NCBI GenBank assembly: GCA_021841985.1
Contig: JAKCCP010000360.1
Span: 1-12,717, forward strand
DNA from: Pseudomonadota bacterium
Lineage (GTDB): Bacteria > Pseudomonadota > Alphaproteobacteria > Acetobacterales > Acetobacteraceae
Length of the DNA stretch: 12,717 nucleotides
Direction of reading: 5' to 3'
Shown here: positions 1 to 7,887 of the stretch, one piece after another
How positions within the stretch are numbered: the stretch's first letter is position 1
Layout of the letters: each line of letters opens with the position of its first letter
Notes under the pieces: model-generated
What the model was told of the DNA's origin: nothing
What the model saw: the letters and a program-made list of their open reading frames with translations, nothing else
Database searches by the model: none
Position numbers and translations under genes: made by a program

Positions 1-760
1 CGATCTCCGCTTTCTGCTCCTGTTCTGGGATGCGCTTTACGCAACGCCGGCGCCGCCCTTGCCGGATCCCGACCATGACGCGCTCTGGAATCGCGGCGCC
101 TTCATCGTCACCGGGCCGGGGCATTGCGGGGCGTGCCATACCGCAAAAACCCTGCTCGGCGGTGATGTCGCGGCGCGCGCCTTGCAGGGCGGCGTGGTCG
201 CGGGCTGGGTCGCCCCGGCCCTCGATGGCGATCGCCGCACCGGGCTCGGTGATTGGAGTGAGGCCGAGATCGCCCGGTTTCTCGCCACCGGCTCCGCCCA
301 TGGCCAGTTGGCGAGCGGCCCGATGGCGGAGGTGGTGGAAATGTCCGGCGCCCGCATGAGCGAGGCGGATCGGACAGCGATCGCGCATTATCTGAAAAGC
401 TTTCCCGCGCCGCCGCCAGCACCATCTCCCCAACCGCCGGCGGCGGCGATGGCGGCGGGGGAGGGGCTTTATCGCCTTCGCTGCGCGCCTTGCCATGGCG
501 CGAATGGCAAGGGGACGCCCGGGCTTTTCCCGCGCCTCGCCGGCAGCGCCATCGTGCAGGCAGCAAAGCCCGAGACCATCTTGCGCGTGATCCGCGCGGG
601 CGCTCGCGCCGCCGCAACCGAGGCCGCCCCGACCGGCGCCGCCATGCCGGCTTTCGCCGCGCGGCTCGATGACGCCGAAATCGCCGCGATCGCGACCTAT
701 ATCCGCAATAGTTGGGGCAACGCCGCGCCGGCGGTCTCGGCGCGCGACGTCACGCCTTAG
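1..760 (+). CDS. Multi-heme cytochrome c subunit of a quinoprotein-type dehydrogenase (5' end cut by window)
   Basis: The frame is open from base 2, so 252 C-terminal residues are visible and the start lies outside the window. Two c-type heme sites are present: CGACH (visible residues 42-46) and CAPCH (161-165). Likely axial methionines are M108 (in SGPMAE) and M215 (in AAMPAF). A Pro/Ala-rich linker (about 135-149) separates the two cytochrome domains. The stretch WNRGAFIVTGPGHCGACHTA closely resembles the second-heme region of three-heme cytochrome subunits of membrane-bound alcohol, gluconate and related dehydrogenases (AdhB type), and the C-terminal YIRNSWGN also fits. The first heme would then lie upstream. 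In that family the protein sits on the periplasmic face of the inner membrane and passes electrons from the dehydrogenase to ubiquinone. The family call rests on motifs. The partner dehydrogenase is not visible, so the substrate cannot be named. Confidence 0.85.
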   Translation, partial: DLRFLLLFWDALYATPAPPLPDPDHDALWNRGAFIVTGPGHCGACHTAKTLLGGDVAARALQGGVVAGWVAPALDGDRRTGLGDWSEAEIARFLATGSAHGQLASGPMAEVVEMSGARMSEADRTAIAHYLKSFPAPPPAPSPQPPAAAMAAGEGLYRLRCAPCHGANGKGTPGLFPRLAGSAIVQAAKPETILRVIRAGARAAATEAAPTGAAMPAFAARLDDAEIAAIATYIRNSWGNAAPAVSARDVTP

Positions 761-780
761 AGTGGAACGTATTTATTTTA

Positions 781-857
781 TGGCGCGCCCGAAGAGATTC
801 GAACTCCTAACCCCCAGATCCGTAGTCTGGTGCTCTATCCAATTGAGCTACGGGCGC
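781..857 (-). tRNA. tRNA-Arg (anticodon ACG)
   Basis: Read on the minus strand this is a 77-nt cloverleaf. The acceptor arms are GCGCCCG and CGGGCGC, with discriminator G and an encoded CCA. The D-arm begins TAGCTCAATTGGATAGAGCA. The anticodon stem CCAGA/TCTGG encloses the loop CTACGGA, giving anticodon ACG. The T-loop is TTCGAAT. It decodes CGN arginine codons, with A34 expected to be deaminated to inosine by TadA. It lies 63 bases downstream of the leuB stop on the same strand, so it could be processed from a read-through transcript or use its own weak promoter. Downstream on the minus strand is only a short AT-rich spacer before the convergent cytochrome gene. Confidence 0.97.
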
Positions 858-866
858 GACGCCGGG

Positions 867-895
867 GGTTTAGCCGATGTCCCCCGTCCCGACAA
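867..895 (-). promoter_or_regulatory. Possible weak promoter for tRNA-Arg
   Basis: On the minus strand, TTGTCG (890-895) and TAAACC (867-872) are separated by 17 bases. The second box ends 9 bases before the tRNA 5' end, a sensible spacing for a tRNA start. The boxes match the sigma-70 consensus at only 4/6 and 3/6 positions, so this is tentative. An overlapping CGGGGG/CCCCCG inverted repeat (863-868 with 881-886) has no T-run and is not a convincing terminator for the leu genes. Confidence 0.25.
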
Positions 896-920
896 GGGGC
901 AAGGCCCGATGGCGCTTGGC

Positions 921-2033
921 TCACCCCCCGAGTTTGTCCAATTCGCGCACCACCGCCTCGCCCATCACCTGGGTGCTCACCTTGGCGCAGTTGCGGGCCA
1001 TGATATCGGCGGTGCGGAGACCGCTCGCGAGGACATGGTTGCAAGCCGCCTCGATCAGCTTCGCTTCTTCTTCCATCGCGAAGGAATAGCGCAGCATCAT
1101 CGCGAAGCTCAGCATCTGCGCGAGCGGGTTGGCGATGCCCTTGCCGGCGATGTCGGGGGCGCTGCCGTGGATCGGCTCATAGAGCGCGTGGCGGCGGCCT
1201 TTCGCGTCGAGCCCGCCGAGCGTCGCCGAGGGCAGCATGCCGAGGCTGCCGGTCAGCATCGAGGCGAGATCGGAGAGCAGATCACCGAACAGGTTGGTGG
1301 TGACGATGACGTCGAACTGGCGCGGATTGCGGACCAACTGCATCGCGCAGTTATCGGCATACATATGGGAAAGCTCGACATCGGCGAATTCGCGCTGATG
1401 CAGCGCGCTCACCGTCTCGCGCCAGAGCAGGCCGCTTTCCATGACATTGGCTTTTTCGACGCTACAGACGCGCCTCTGGCGGGTCCGCGCCAACTCGAAG
1501 GCGACGCGGGCGACGCGCTCGATCTCGTGCGTCGTGTAGGTTTCGGTGTTGAAGCCGCGCTTTTCGCCGTTGGGCAGGGTCTCGATGCCGCGCGGCTCGC
1601 CGAAATAGATGCCGCCGGTGCTTTCGCGCACGATCATCAGATCGAGCCCCCGCACCACCTCGGGTTTCAGCGTGCTGGCCTCGACCAGCGGGTCGAACAC
1701 CACCGCCGGACGCAGATTGGCGAACAGGCCGAGTTCGCGCCGCAGCGTGAGGATGGCGATCTCGGGGCGCATGTCGAAGCCGAGCTTGTCCCATTTCGGC
1801 CCGCCCACCGAGCCGAACAGCACCGCGTCCACCTCTTTGGCGCGGGCGATGGTTTCCGGCGCGATGGGCATGCCGCGGGCATCGATCGCGGCGCCGCCGA
1901 CGAGATCCTCCTCGATGTCGAAATTCACCGCGCGCTTGCGTCTGATCCAGTCGTTCACCCGCCGGACCTCGTGCATGACCTCGGGGCCGATGCCGTCACC
2001 GGGAAGGATCAGCAAGGTCTTATTGGCGGCCAT
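921..2033 (-). CDS. leuB: 3-isopropylmalate dehydrogenase LeuB
   Basis: LeuB catalyses the NAD+-dependent oxidation and decarboxylation of (2R,3S)-3-isopropylmalate to 2-oxoisocaproate, the third step of leucine synthesis, in the cytosol. The product is 370 residues, normal for the family. The substrate motif [13 protein letters not shown] is at about 137-149, with catalytic Tyr143. The catalytic lysine is K194 in VEKANVMES. Metal-binding aspartates are D226 ([10 protein letters not shown]), D250 and D254 (FGDLLSD). The NAD-specific loop [15 protein letters not shown] is at 289-303; its Asp is the usual mark of NAD rather than NADP preference. The ATG at 2033 has AGGGGA 9 bases upstream, which overlaps the leuD stop codon. 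The gene is 12 bases downstream of leuD and is the last gene of the leuCDB block. Confidence 0.98.
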   Translation of the reverse strand: MAANKTLLILPGDGIGPEVMHEVRRVNDWIRRKRAVNFDIEEDLVGGAAIDARGMPIAPETIARAKEVDAVLFGSVGGPKWDKLGFDMRPEIAILTLRRELGLFANLRPAVVFDPLVEASTLKPEVVRGLDLMIVRESTGGIYFGEPRGIETLPNGEKRGFNTETYTTHEIERVARVAFELARTRQRRVCSVEKANVMESGLLWRETVSALHQREFADVELSHMYADNCAMQLVRNPRQFDVIVTTNLFGDLLSDLASMLTGSLGMLPSATLGGLDAKGRRHALYEPIHGSAPDIAGKGIANPLAQMLSFAMMLRYSFAMEEEAKLIEAACNHVLASGLRTADIMARNCAKVSTQVMGEAVVRELDKLGG

Positions 2034-2045
2034 CGGATGTTTCCC

Positions 2046-2669
2046 CTATGCGAGCGCGATTTTGGGCAGCCAAGGCTGCGAGGCGGCGCGTTTTTGCTCG
2101 AAAGCATCGATCGCGCCGACATGGGCCATGGTCTGGCCGATATCATCGAGGCCGTTTTGCAGCAGATGCTTGCGGAACGGGTCGATCTCGAACGCCACCG
2201 CCTCGCCGTTCGGGCGCACCACCACCTGGCGGGCGAGATCGATGGTGAGGCGGGCATTGTCGCCCTGGCGCACATCTTCCATCAGCGCATCGCATATCTC
2301 GCGCGGCAGGCGGATCGGCAGGATGCCGTTCTTGAAGCAGTTATTGTGGAAAATATCGGCGAAATCGGGCGCGATCACGGCGCGGATGCCGAAATCGAGC
2401 AGCGCCCAGGGCGCGTGCTCGCGCGATGAGCCGCAGCCGAAATTCTCATGCGCGATGAGAATTTGCGCGCCTCGGTAAGGCGCGCGGTTGAGCACGAAAT
2501 CGGGCCGCTCGGCGCCCTGCTCGTCATAGCGGAGGGTGTCGAAGAGATGCACGCCGAGCCCGCTGCGGCGGATGGTTTTCAGAAACCGCGCCGGGATGAT
2601 CTTGTCGGTATCGACATTGGCGAGCGGCAAGGGGGCGGCGATCGCCGTCAGCGTGGTGAATTTTTCCAT
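2046..2669 (-). CDS. leuD: 3-isopropylmalate dehydratase small subunit LeuD
   Basis: LeuD is the swivelling small subunit of isopropylmalate isomerase. With LeuC it converts 2-isopropylmalate to 3-isopropylmalate. The product is 207 residues. Family signatures are [16 protein letters not shown] (about 18-33), [16 protein letters not shown] (75-90) and [17 protein letters not shown] (103-119). The open frame continues far upstream, but that part is an out-of-frame reading of leuC. The start chosen is the ATG at 2669, whose A is also the last base of the leuC TGA stop (TGATG arrangement). It gives the standard N-terminus [14 protein letters not shown]. The one-base overlap suggests translational coupling, which would keep the two subunits in balance. 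Confidence 0.98.
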   Translation of the reverse strand: MEKFTTLTAIAAPLPLANVDTDKIIPARFLKTIRRSGLGVHLFDTLRYDEQGAERPDFVLNRAPYRGAQILIAHENFGCGSSREHAPWALLDFGIRAVIAPDFADIFHNNCFKNGILPIRLPREICDALMEDVRQGDNARLTIDLARQVVVRPNGEAVAFEIDPFRKHLLQNGLDDIGQTMAHVGAIDAFEQKRAASQPWLPKIALA

Positions 2670-4075
2670 CACATGAACTCTCGCGCATCGGCCAGACGCC
2701 CGGCGATCGCCGCCGCCGCCGCCATCGCCGGGGAAACCAGATGGGTGCGTCCGCCGGGGCCCTGGCGGCCCTCGAAATTGCGGTTGGAGGTGCTCGCCGC
2801 GCGCTGGCCCGGCGTGAGCTTGTCGGGGTTCATCCCGAGACACATCGAGCAGCCCGGCTCGCGCCATTCGAACCCGGCCTCGACCAGGATGCGATCCAGC
2901 CCCTCGGCCTCGGCCTGTTTCTTGACGAGACCCGAGCCGGGGACGACCAGCGCCCGCACGCCCTCGGCGACGCGGCGGCCGCGGGCGATGGCGGCGGCGG
3001 TGCGGATATCCTCGATGCGGCCGTTGGTGCAGCTCCCGATGAACACGACATCGACCGGGATTTCGGCGAGTTTCTGTCCCGGCCGCAACCCCATGTAGGC
3101 GAGCATGCGCGCGATCTCGGCGCGCTTGGCGGGATCGGGCTCGGCCTCCGGGTCGGGGACGGCACCGGTGATCGGGGCGACGCGCTCGGGGCTGGTGCCC
3201 CAGGTGACCATCGGCGCGATGGCGGCCGCGTCGAGCCGCACCGTTTTGTCGTAAGCGGCGCCGCGATCGGAGGCGAGGCTCCGCCAATAGCTCACCGCGG
3301 CCGCGAAATCGGCGCCCTCGGGGGCGTAGGGCCGGCCCTTGATCCAGTCGAACGTGGTCTCGTCCGGGGCGATCAGGCCGGCGCGCGCCCCGGCCTCGAT
3401 CGCCATGTTGCAGACCGTCATGCGCCCGGCCATGTCGAGCGCGCGGATCGCCGCGCCGGTGAATTCGATGACATGGCCGGTGCCACCGGCGGTGCCGATC
3501 TCACCGATGATGGCGAGGATGATGTCCTTCGCGCTGGTGCCGGCGGGCGCCCGCCCGGCGACCTCGATCCGCATGTTCCTCGCCCGCTTCTGGAGCAGGG
3601 TCTGCGTCGCCAGCACGTGCTCGACCTCGGAGGTGCCGATCCCGAAGGCGAGCGCCCCGAGCGCGCCATGCGTCGAGGTGTGGCTGTCGCCGCAGACGAT
3701 GGTCATGCCGGGCAGGCTGATCCCCTGCTCGGGGCCGATGATGTGGACGATGCCCTGGCGCTCGTCGAGCACCGGGAAATAGGGCACGCCGAAGGCGGCG
3801 ACGTTCTGCTCCAGGGTTTCGACCTGGAGGCGGCTCTCGGGTTCGGTGATGCCGCCGCCGCGGCCCGAGGTCGGGATGTTATGATCGGCGACCGCGATCG
3901 TCGCCTCCGGCCGGCGCACCCGGCGCCCGGCGGCGCGCAACCCCTCGAAGGCCTGCGGGCTGGTCACCTCATGGACGAGATGGCGGTCGATATAAAGGAG
4001 GCAGGTGCCGTCCGGAAGCTGCTCGACCACATGGGCGTCCCAGATCTTGTCGAACAGGGTGCGCGGTCCGGACAT
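2669..4075 (-). CDS. leuC: 3-isopropylmalate dehydratase large subunit LeuC
   Basis: LeuC is the aconitase-family catalytic subunit and carries a [4Fe-4S] cluster. It works with LeuD in the second step of leucine biosynthesis. The product is 468 residues, the usual size. Cluster cysteines are C349 (GSCTNGR), C409 and C412 (GCSMCLGMN). Other signatures are DKIWDAHVV near the N-terminus, VADHNIPT (62-69), and [20 protein letters not shown] (129-148). The ATG at 4075 has AAAGGAG 7 bases upstream, and this ribosome-binding site overlaps the TAA stop of rplS. The gap to rplS is only 12 bases, so leucine synthesis appears to be co-transcribed with the ribosomal genes. I see no leucine-rich leader peptide or attenuator before leuC. 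Confidence 0.98.
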   Translation of the reverse strand: MSGPRTLFDKIWDAHVVEQLPDGTCLLYIDRHLVHEVTSPQAFEGLRAAGRRVRRPEATIAVADHNIPTSGRGGGITEPESRLQVETLEQNVAAFGVPYFPVLDERQGIVHIIGPEQGISLPGMTIVCGDSHTSTHGALGALAFGIGTSEVEHVLATQTLLQKRARNMRIEVAGRAPAGTSAKDIILAIIGEIGTAGGTGHVIEFTGAAIRALDMAGRMTVCNMAIEAGARAGLIAPDETTFDWIKGRPYAPEGADFAAAVSYWRSLASDRGAAYDKTVRLDAAAIAPMVTWGTSPERVAPITGAVPDPEAEPDPAKRAEIARMLAYMGLRPGQKLAEIPVDVVFIGSCTNGRIEDIRTAAAIARGRRVAEGVRALVVPGSGLVKKQAEAEGLDRILVEAGFEWREPGCSMCLGMNPDKLTPGQRAASTSNRNFEGRQGPGGRTHLVSPAMAAAAAIAGRLADAREFM

Positions 4076-4087
4076 GCGATGGCTCCT

Positions 4088-4507
4088 TTATTCGGCGGCG
4101 TCGTGCTGCGTCGGCGCGGCTTCGGCGGTGACGGTCCCCATGGTGACGGCGCGGGCCTTCTCGGCGATGCGCGCGGACTTGCCGGAGCGGCCACGGAGAT
4201 AATAGAGCTTCGCCCGCCGCACATCGCCGCGCCGCACCACCTGGATGTCGGCGATGCTCGGCGCATAAAGCGGGAACACCCGTTCCACCCCCTCGCCGTA
4301 GCTGATCTTGCGCACCGTGAAATTGCTGTTGAGGCCCTTGTTGGAGCGGGCGATGCACACCCCCTCGAACGCCTGGGTGCGCGAGCGCTCGCCCTCCACC
4401 ACCTTGACCGAGACGCGGAGCGTATCGCCGGGGGCGAATTCCGGCACCGGGCGGGCGGTGGTGAGGCGGGCCATCTGCTCGGCCTCGAATTGCTGGATGA
4501 TGTTCAT
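4088..4507 (-). CDS. rplS: 50S ribosomal protein L19
   Basis: This is ribosomal protein L19, located near the 30S-50S interface. The product is 139 residues, somewhat longer than the E. coli protein because of a C-terminal tail rich in Ala, Thr and Glu (about 117-139). Conserved segments are [20 protein letters not shown] (25-44), the QAFEGVCIA region (46-54), [20 protein letters not shown] (58-77), and a C-terminal [18 protein letters not shown] block (97-114). The frame stays open upstream without homology, so I place the start at the ATG at 4507, which has AAGGA about 9 bases upstream. It follows trmD after 28 bases and precedes leuC by 12 bases. Confidence 0.97.
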   Translation of the reverse strand: MNIIQQFEAEQMARLTTARPVPEFAPGDTLRVSVKVVEGERSRTQAFEGVCIARSNKGLNSNFTVRKISYGEGVERVFPLYAPSIADIQVVRRGDVRRAKLYYLRGRSGKSARIAEKARAVTMGTVTAEAAPTQHDAAE

Positions 4508-4535
4508 GGGGGAGATCCTTCTCAGTGAACTTTTC

Positions 4536-5270
4536 TTACGGCGCGTTATCCGCACTGGCAACTGGTTGTGATGGCGTGAGATCGGCTTGGCGCTGATATG
4601 CCAGCCAAAGATCGGGGCGGCGGGTTTGCGTCGCCCGCTCGGCCGCCTCGCGACGCCAAGCGGCGATCGCCGCGTGATCGCCGGACAGCAGCGCCGCCGG
4701 CACCGCCCTACCCTGCCACGCGGCGGGGCGGGTGTAATGGGGATATTCGAGCAGCGGCCCGGAGAAACTCTCCTCACGCGCGCTTTCCGCCGCCCCCATG
4801 ACGCCGGGGAGCAGCCGGACCACGGCATCGAGCACCACCATCGCCGCGATCTCGCCGCCGGCGAGCACGTAATCGCCGATGCTGACCTCGCGCATGCCGC
4901 GCGCCTCGATCACCCGCTGGTCGATCCCCTCATAGCGGCCGGAGAGCAGGATCAGCCCCGATCCGGCGGCGAAATCGCGCGCCAGGTCTTGCGAAAACCG
5001 CTCGCCGCGCGGCGAGAGGCAGAGGATCGGCCGGCCATCGGCCACCGCGCCGACGGCGCGATCGACGACATCGGCGCGCAGCACCATGCCGGCGCCGCCG
5101 CCGAAGGGCGTGTCATCGACGCTGCGATGGCGGTCCTCGGCGAAAGCGCGGATGTCCCGCGCGCCGATCTGCCAGAGCCCGCGCGCGAGCGCCCGCCCGG
5201 CGAGCGAAAACGCGAGCGGCCCGGGAAACATCTCCGGGAACAGGGTGAGGATATCGGCGCGCCAGGTCAT
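4536..5270 (-). CDS. trmD: tRNA (guanine(37)-N1)-methyltransferase TrmD
   Basis: TrmD uses S-adenosylmethionine to make m1G at position 37 of tRNAs with G36G37, which prevents +1 frameshifting. It is a SPOUT enzyme with a trefoil knot and acts as a dimer. The product is 244 residues. Motifs are [13 protein letters not shown] (7-19), [12 protein letters not shown] (52-63), the SAM-binding segments [12 protein letters not shown] (108-119) and [11 protein letters not shown] (130-140), and [12 protein letters not shown] (177-188). The acidic residue before Ser-Phe, an Asp in the E. coli enzyme, appears here as Glu167; I believe this is common in alphaproteobacteria. The ATG at 5270 overlaps the rimM stop by four bases (ATGA), so translation of the two is probably coupled. 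Confidence 0.98.
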   Translation of the reverse strand: MTWRADILTLFPEMFPGPLAFSLAGRALARGLWQIGARDIRAFAEDRHRSVDDTPFGGGAGMVLRADVVDRAVGAVADGRPILCLSPRGERFSQDLARDFAAGSGLILLSGRYEGIDQRVIEARGMREVSIGDYVLAGGEIAAMVVLDAVVRLLPGVMGAAESAREESFSGPLLEYPHYTRPAAWQGRAVPAALLSGDHAAIAAWRREAAERATQTRRPDLWLAYQRQADLTPSQPVASADNAP

Positions 5271-5803
5271 GCGCCGGCCTCGTTCCGCGGCGGCGCTTCG
5301 CGCTCGAGCGGCGGGATGACGACGAGATGCCCGGATTCGAGATCGATCTCGGGCACCGCGGCGCGGGTGAAGGGGACGAGCAGCGGCGCCGCCCCCGGAC
5401 GCTCGATCTCGAGGCTGGCGCCGGCGCCATAATCATGCACGGCGAGCACCCGCCCGCGCGCCCCTTCCGGCAGGACGGCGGCGAGGCCGATGAGATCGGC
5501 GAGATAAAACTCGTCCGCGTCCGGCGGCGGCAAGGCGGCGCGGTCGAGATAGAGGCGACGGTTGGTCAGCCGCGCGGCCTGGTCGCGGTCGCGGAGTTCG
5601 GCCCAGGCGCCATCCCGCCAGAGCGCGAGAGCGGCGATGCCGGCGCCGCGCCAGGCGAGCCGGTAGCGGCCACCGGCCTCGTCGTGCAACGGGCCATAGG
5701 CGGTGAGTGACGCCGGCTCGGCGGCATGGCTGGTGACCCGCACCAGCCCGCGCACGCCATGCGGCCGCCCGATCACCCCCACGAGAATGCGCCCTTTCGT
5801 CAT
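5267..5803 (-). CDS. rimM: Ribosome maturation factor RimM
   Basis: RimM binds ribosomal protein S19 and helps maturation of the 30S head domain. The product is 178 residues with two recognisable parts. The N-terminal RimM domain begins [18 protein letters not shown] (6-23). A PRC-barrel domain begins near [15 protein letters not shown] (97-111) and runs through [12 protein letters not shown] and [20 protein letters not shown] (141-160). The C-terminal tail of about 15 residues is charged and not conserved. The ATG at 5803 gives the expected N-terminus, but its ribosome-binding site is weak. It lies 36 bases after rpsP and overlaps trmD by four bases, the standard rpsP-rimM-trmD-rplS order. 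Confidence 0.97.
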   Translation of the reverse strand: MTKGRILVGVIGRPHGVRGLVRVTSHAAEPASLTAYGPLHDEAGGRYRLAWRGAGIAALALWRDGAWAELRDRDQAARLTNRRLYLDRAALPPPDADEFYLADLIGLAAVLPEGARGRVLAVHDYGAGASLEIERPGAAPLLVPFTRAAVPEIDLESGHLVVIPPLEREAPPRNEAGA

Positions 5804-5839
5804 TGGAACCCGATCGCCGCCGTGCTTACGCCGCCGCGT

Positions 5840-6175
5840 TTACGCCGAGGCTTCGGCCTTGGCGCGTTCCTGCGCCTTCTTCTTCGGCGCCGATTTCACC
5901 GGCTGCTCGCGCCAGGCCGGCATCGGCGCGATCCCGGCGCGGCCGAGAAACCGTGCCACGCGATCGGTCGCGACCGCGCCCTGGCCGAGCCAGTGCTGGA
6001 TGCGTTCGGAGACGAGGCGTACCCGGTCCTCGTGGTCGGCGGGCAGCATCGGGTTGTAGCTCCCGAGTTTTTCCAGGAACCGGCCGTCGCGCGGGCTGCG
6101 GCTGTCGGCGAGCACGATATGATAGTAGGGGCGCTTTTTCGCGCCGGCGCGGGCGAGGCGGATTTTGAGGCTCAT
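5840..6175 (-). CDS. rpsP: 30S ribosomal protein S16
   Basis: This is ribosomal protein S16, a primary 16S rRNA binder needed for 30S assembly. The product is 111 residues. It starts [20 protein letters not shown], the classic S16 N-terminus, and continues with [20 protein letters not shown] (21-40) and a basic Lys/Ala-rich tail (about 93-111). The frame is open further upstream, but the start is fixed by homology at the ATG at 6175 and by a strong AAAGGAG 10 bases before it. It is 28 bases downstream of the ffh stop, consistent with one operon. Confidence 0.98.
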   Translation of the reverse strand: MSLKIRLARAGAKKRPYYHIVLADSRSPRDGRFLEKLGSYNPMLPADHEDRVRLVSERIQHWLGQGAVATDRVARFLGRAGIAPMPAWREQPVKSAPKKKAQERAKAEASA

Positions 6176-6203
6176 GTCGGAATTGGCTCCTTTGCGGGAA
6201 AAA

Positions 6204-7571
6204 TCAGAATGGACCCCGGCGACCGGGCAGCAACGCGGCGAGGCCATGCCGCATCAGCCCCTTCTGGCCGAGCTTGTTCATGCGTTTGATCATGCCGGCC
6301 ATGTCGTCATACTGTTTGAGCAGGCGGTTGACGTCCTGCACCGAGGTGCCGGAGCCGGCGGCGATGCGCTTCTTGCGGCTCGCCTTGAGGATGTCGGGCT
6401 GGCGCCGTTCGCTCCGCGTCATCGAGGAGATGATCGCCGCCTGGCGTTTGAAGACGGATTTGTCGAGCTTCGATTCGTCGACCTGGGCGAGAAGTTTCCC
6501 CGCCCCCGGCAGCATCCCGAGAATGCCGGAAAGCGAGCCCATGCGCCCGATCTGGCGCAACTGGGCGGCGTAATCCTCGAGATCGAAGCGGCCCTTGGCG
6601 ATCTTGGCGGCGAGTTTTTCCGCCTCTTCCTGCTCGATGGTCTCGGACGCGCGCTCGACGAGGCCGACCACGTCGCCCATGCCGAGAATACGCGAGGCGA
6701 CCCGCTCGGGATGGAATTCCTCCAGCGCGTCGAGCTTTTCGCCGACCCCGATGAGCTTGATCGGCGCCCCGGTGACGGCGCGCATGGAAAGCGCCGCGCC
6801 CCCGCGGGCATCGCCATCCATGCGGGTGAGCACGATGCCGGTGACGCCGAGCGCCTCGTTGAAGGCGCGCGCGGTGTTGACCGCGTCCTGCCCGGTCATC
6901 GCATCGACGACGAGGAGGGTCTCGGCCGGGCTGGTCGCGGCGCGGATCGCCTGCACCTCCGCCATCAGCTCGGCATCGATCGAGAGCCGCCCGGCGGTAT
7001 CGAGGATGACGATGTCGAACCCCTCCCGCCGCCCGGTCTCCAACGCCCGCCGGGCGATGGTGAGCGGGGTCTCGCCGGCGACGATGGGAAGGGAGGGAAC
7101 CTCCGCGGCTTTGGCGAGCTGCGCGAGCTGCAATTGCGCCGCCGGGCGCTGCGTGTCGAGGCTCGCGAGCAGGACGCGCTTGCGCTCGCGCTTGGCGAGC
7201 CGGAGCGCGAGCTTGCCCGCGGTGGTGGTCTTGCCCGAGCCCTGCAGCCCGACCATCAGGATCGGCACCGGCGCCGGATGGTTGAGATCGAGCGTCGCCG
7301 TGCCTTCGCCGCCGAGATGCTCGACGAGGACATCATTGACGATCTTGATGACCTGCTGGCCGGGGGCGACGGCGCGAATGACCTCGGCGCCGATGGCGCG
7401 GTCGCGCACCCCGGCGATGAAGGTCTTGACCACCGGCAGCGCGACGTCGGCCTCCAGCAGCGCCAGCCGCACCTCGCGGAGCGCCTCGCCGACATCGACC
7501 TCGTTCAGCGTGCCACGCTGGCGCAGCCGGTCGAAAACCGCGGTCAGCTTGCCGGAGAGGGTGTCGAACAT
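6204..7571 (-). CDS. ffh: Signal recognition particle GTPase Ffh (SRP54)
   Basis: Ffh binds 4.5S RNA and the signal sequences of nascent membrane proteins, and delivers ribosomes to FtsY through paired GTP hydrolysis. The product is 455 residues. The N domain occupies about 1-95. The G domain includes the P-loop [10 protein letters not shown] (108-117), [11 protein letters not shown] (139-149), DTAGRL (191-196) and [10 protein letters not shown] (249-258). The M domain follows from about 297, with the RNA-binding [13 protein letters not shown] segment at 398-410 and a Met-rich end. Two ATGs are adjacent, at 7574 and 7571. I prefer 7571 because [10 protein letters not shown] is the family N-terminus and GGGA is better spaced from it. 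The frame runs upstream to 7724, but that part crosses an AT-rich palindrome and has no homology. It is the first gene of the ffh-rpsP-rimM-trmD-rplS-leuCDB string. Confidence 0.98.
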   Translation of the reverse strand: MFDTLSGKLTAVFDRLRQRGTLNEVDVGEALREVRLALLEADVALPVVKTFIAGVRDRAIGAEVIRAVAPGQQVIKIVNDVLVEHLGGEGTATLDLNHPAPVPILMVGLQGSGKTTTAGKLALRLAKRERKRVLLASLDTQRPAAQLQLAQLAKAAEVPSLPIVAGETPLTIARRALETGRREGFDIVILDTAGRLSIDAELMAEVQAIRAATSPAETLLVVDAMTGQDAVNTARAFNEALGVTGIVLTRMDGDARGGAALSMRAVTGAPIKLIGVGEKLDALEEFHPERVASRILGMGDVVGLVERASETIEQEEAEKLAAKIAKGRFDLEDYAAQLRQIGRMGSLSGILGMLPGAGKLLAQVDESKLDKSVFKRQAAIISSMTRSERRQPDILKASRKKRIAAGSGTSVQDVNRLLKQYDDMAGMIKRMNKLGQKGLMRHGLAALLPGRRGPF

Positions 7572-7604
7572 CATAAATCCCGAACGCAAAACGCGCCGCT
7601 GCGC

Positions 7605-7653
7605 GAACCCTCGCGAAGCGGCGATGCCCCCCGAAGGGGCGCGAGGTTCTGCG
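7605..7653 (-). promoter_or_regulatory. GC-rich hairpin in the presumed ffh leader
   Basis: Two nested inverted repeats are visible. The outer arms are CGCGAACCCTCGCG on the left and CGCGAGGTTCTGCG on the right, complementary apart from small bulges. The inner stem is GCCCC/GGGGC, and on the minus strand its loop includes TTCG, a sequence that often caps stable RNA hairpins. The structure would sit about 35-80 bases before the ffh start codon, downstream of the -35-like box. It could be a leader structure that affects ffh-operon expression, but no function is shown by sequence alone. Confidence 0.35.
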
Positions 7654-7675
7654 CCCGCGGCAGGCGATTTGTCAA
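7647..7675 (-). promoter_or_regulatory. Candidate promoter of the ffh operon
   Basis: On the minus strand the sequence GCTTGACAAAT contains a perfect TTGACA (7670-7675) preceded by C, the CTTGAC form favoured by alphaproteobacterial housekeeping sigma factors. The hexamer 17 bases further on is GCAGAA (7647-7652), a poor -10. The position fits, since it lies about 95 bases upstream of ffh and just past the palindrome. The weak -10 keeps confidence moderate. Confidence 0.4.
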
Positions 7676-7700
7676 GCCGATAGCCGAAGCCGGGGAAAGC

Positions 7701-7722
7701 GGTTCTTTTTAAAAAAAGAACC
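7701..7722 (-). terminator. AT-rich perfect palindrome, probable (bidirectional) terminator hairpin
   Basis: The arms GGTTCTTTTT and AAAAAGAACC are perfectly complementary over 10 bp around a 2-base centre. Flanking CGGGGAAA (7691-7698) and TTTTTCCCG (7728-7736) extend the dyad imperfectly. It stands out in a high-GC setting. It lies after the DUF4167 gene and just before the candidate ffh promoter, where a terminator is expected. There is no long T-run directly after the stem on either strand, so intrinsic termination is an inference. From memory, similar T-run/A-run hairpins are common between genes in Acetobacteraceae. Confidence 0.45.
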
Positions 7723-7887
7723 AAACATTTTTCCCGTTGGGCAGCGCCTGTTGCCGGAGATCATATATGGACCTCGGCCACCCATGCCCAGCCTAGCCGC
7801 CATGACCTTCTCGCTACCGGCGCTGCGGCCACAAGGGCGCCGACGCGGGTCGGAATCACACGCGAAAACAAAGATGGCGAGGCGCGG

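Larger units (their letters stand above)
7572..7887. other. 316-base intergenic region between the DUF4167 gene and ffh
   Basis: No credible gene lies here. Read on the minus strand, the order is: about 160 bases of featureless sequence after the DUF4167 stop, the AT-rich palindrome at 7701-7722, a consensus -35 box at 7670-7675, then a GC-rich hairpin region at about 7605-7653 that would lie in the ffh 5' leader. This is the order expected for a terminator of the upstream gene followed by a promoter of the next operon. I looked for the conserved core of the SRP RNA (GGTCCGGAAGGAAGCAGC) beside ffh and did not find it. Confidence 0.6.

Noticed and set aside
781..857. tRNA gene as an integration (att) site
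   Set aside because: No integrase, no direct repeat of the tRNA 3' end and no foreign-looking DNA lie beside it in the window.
669..2429. Long plus-strand frame of 586 residues
   Set aside because: It runs antisense to leuB and part of leuD and across the tRNA gene. Its composition (His/Arg/Ala/Gly-rich) is that of a shadow frame in high-GC DNA, and the minus strand has perfect family matches.
2741..4528. Long plus-strand frame of 595 residues
   Set aside because: It is antisense to leuC and rplS, both of which are certain. It shows no recognisable domain and is low-complexity rich in Gly, Asp and Ala.
7605..7653. Possible 4.5S (SRP) RNA beside ffh
   Set aside because: The conserved SRP RNA core GGTCCGGAAGGAAGCAGC is absent, and the hairpin does not match the known small SRP RNA.
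6165..7712. Long plus-strand frame of 515 residues
   Set aside because: It mirrors ffh on the other strand in the codon-position register that often stays open at high GC. No motif is present.
7572..7724. N-terminal extension of Ffh to an upstream start
   Set aside because: The extension passes through the AT-rich palindrome and the leader hairpin and shows no similarity to Ffh, whose family N-terminus begins at MFDTL.
7672..7803. Minus-strand frame of 43 residues between the DUF4167 gene and ffh
   Set aside because: Its C-terminal half is simply a reading of the palindrome and the sequence next to it. There is no good ribosome-binding site and no recognisable motif.
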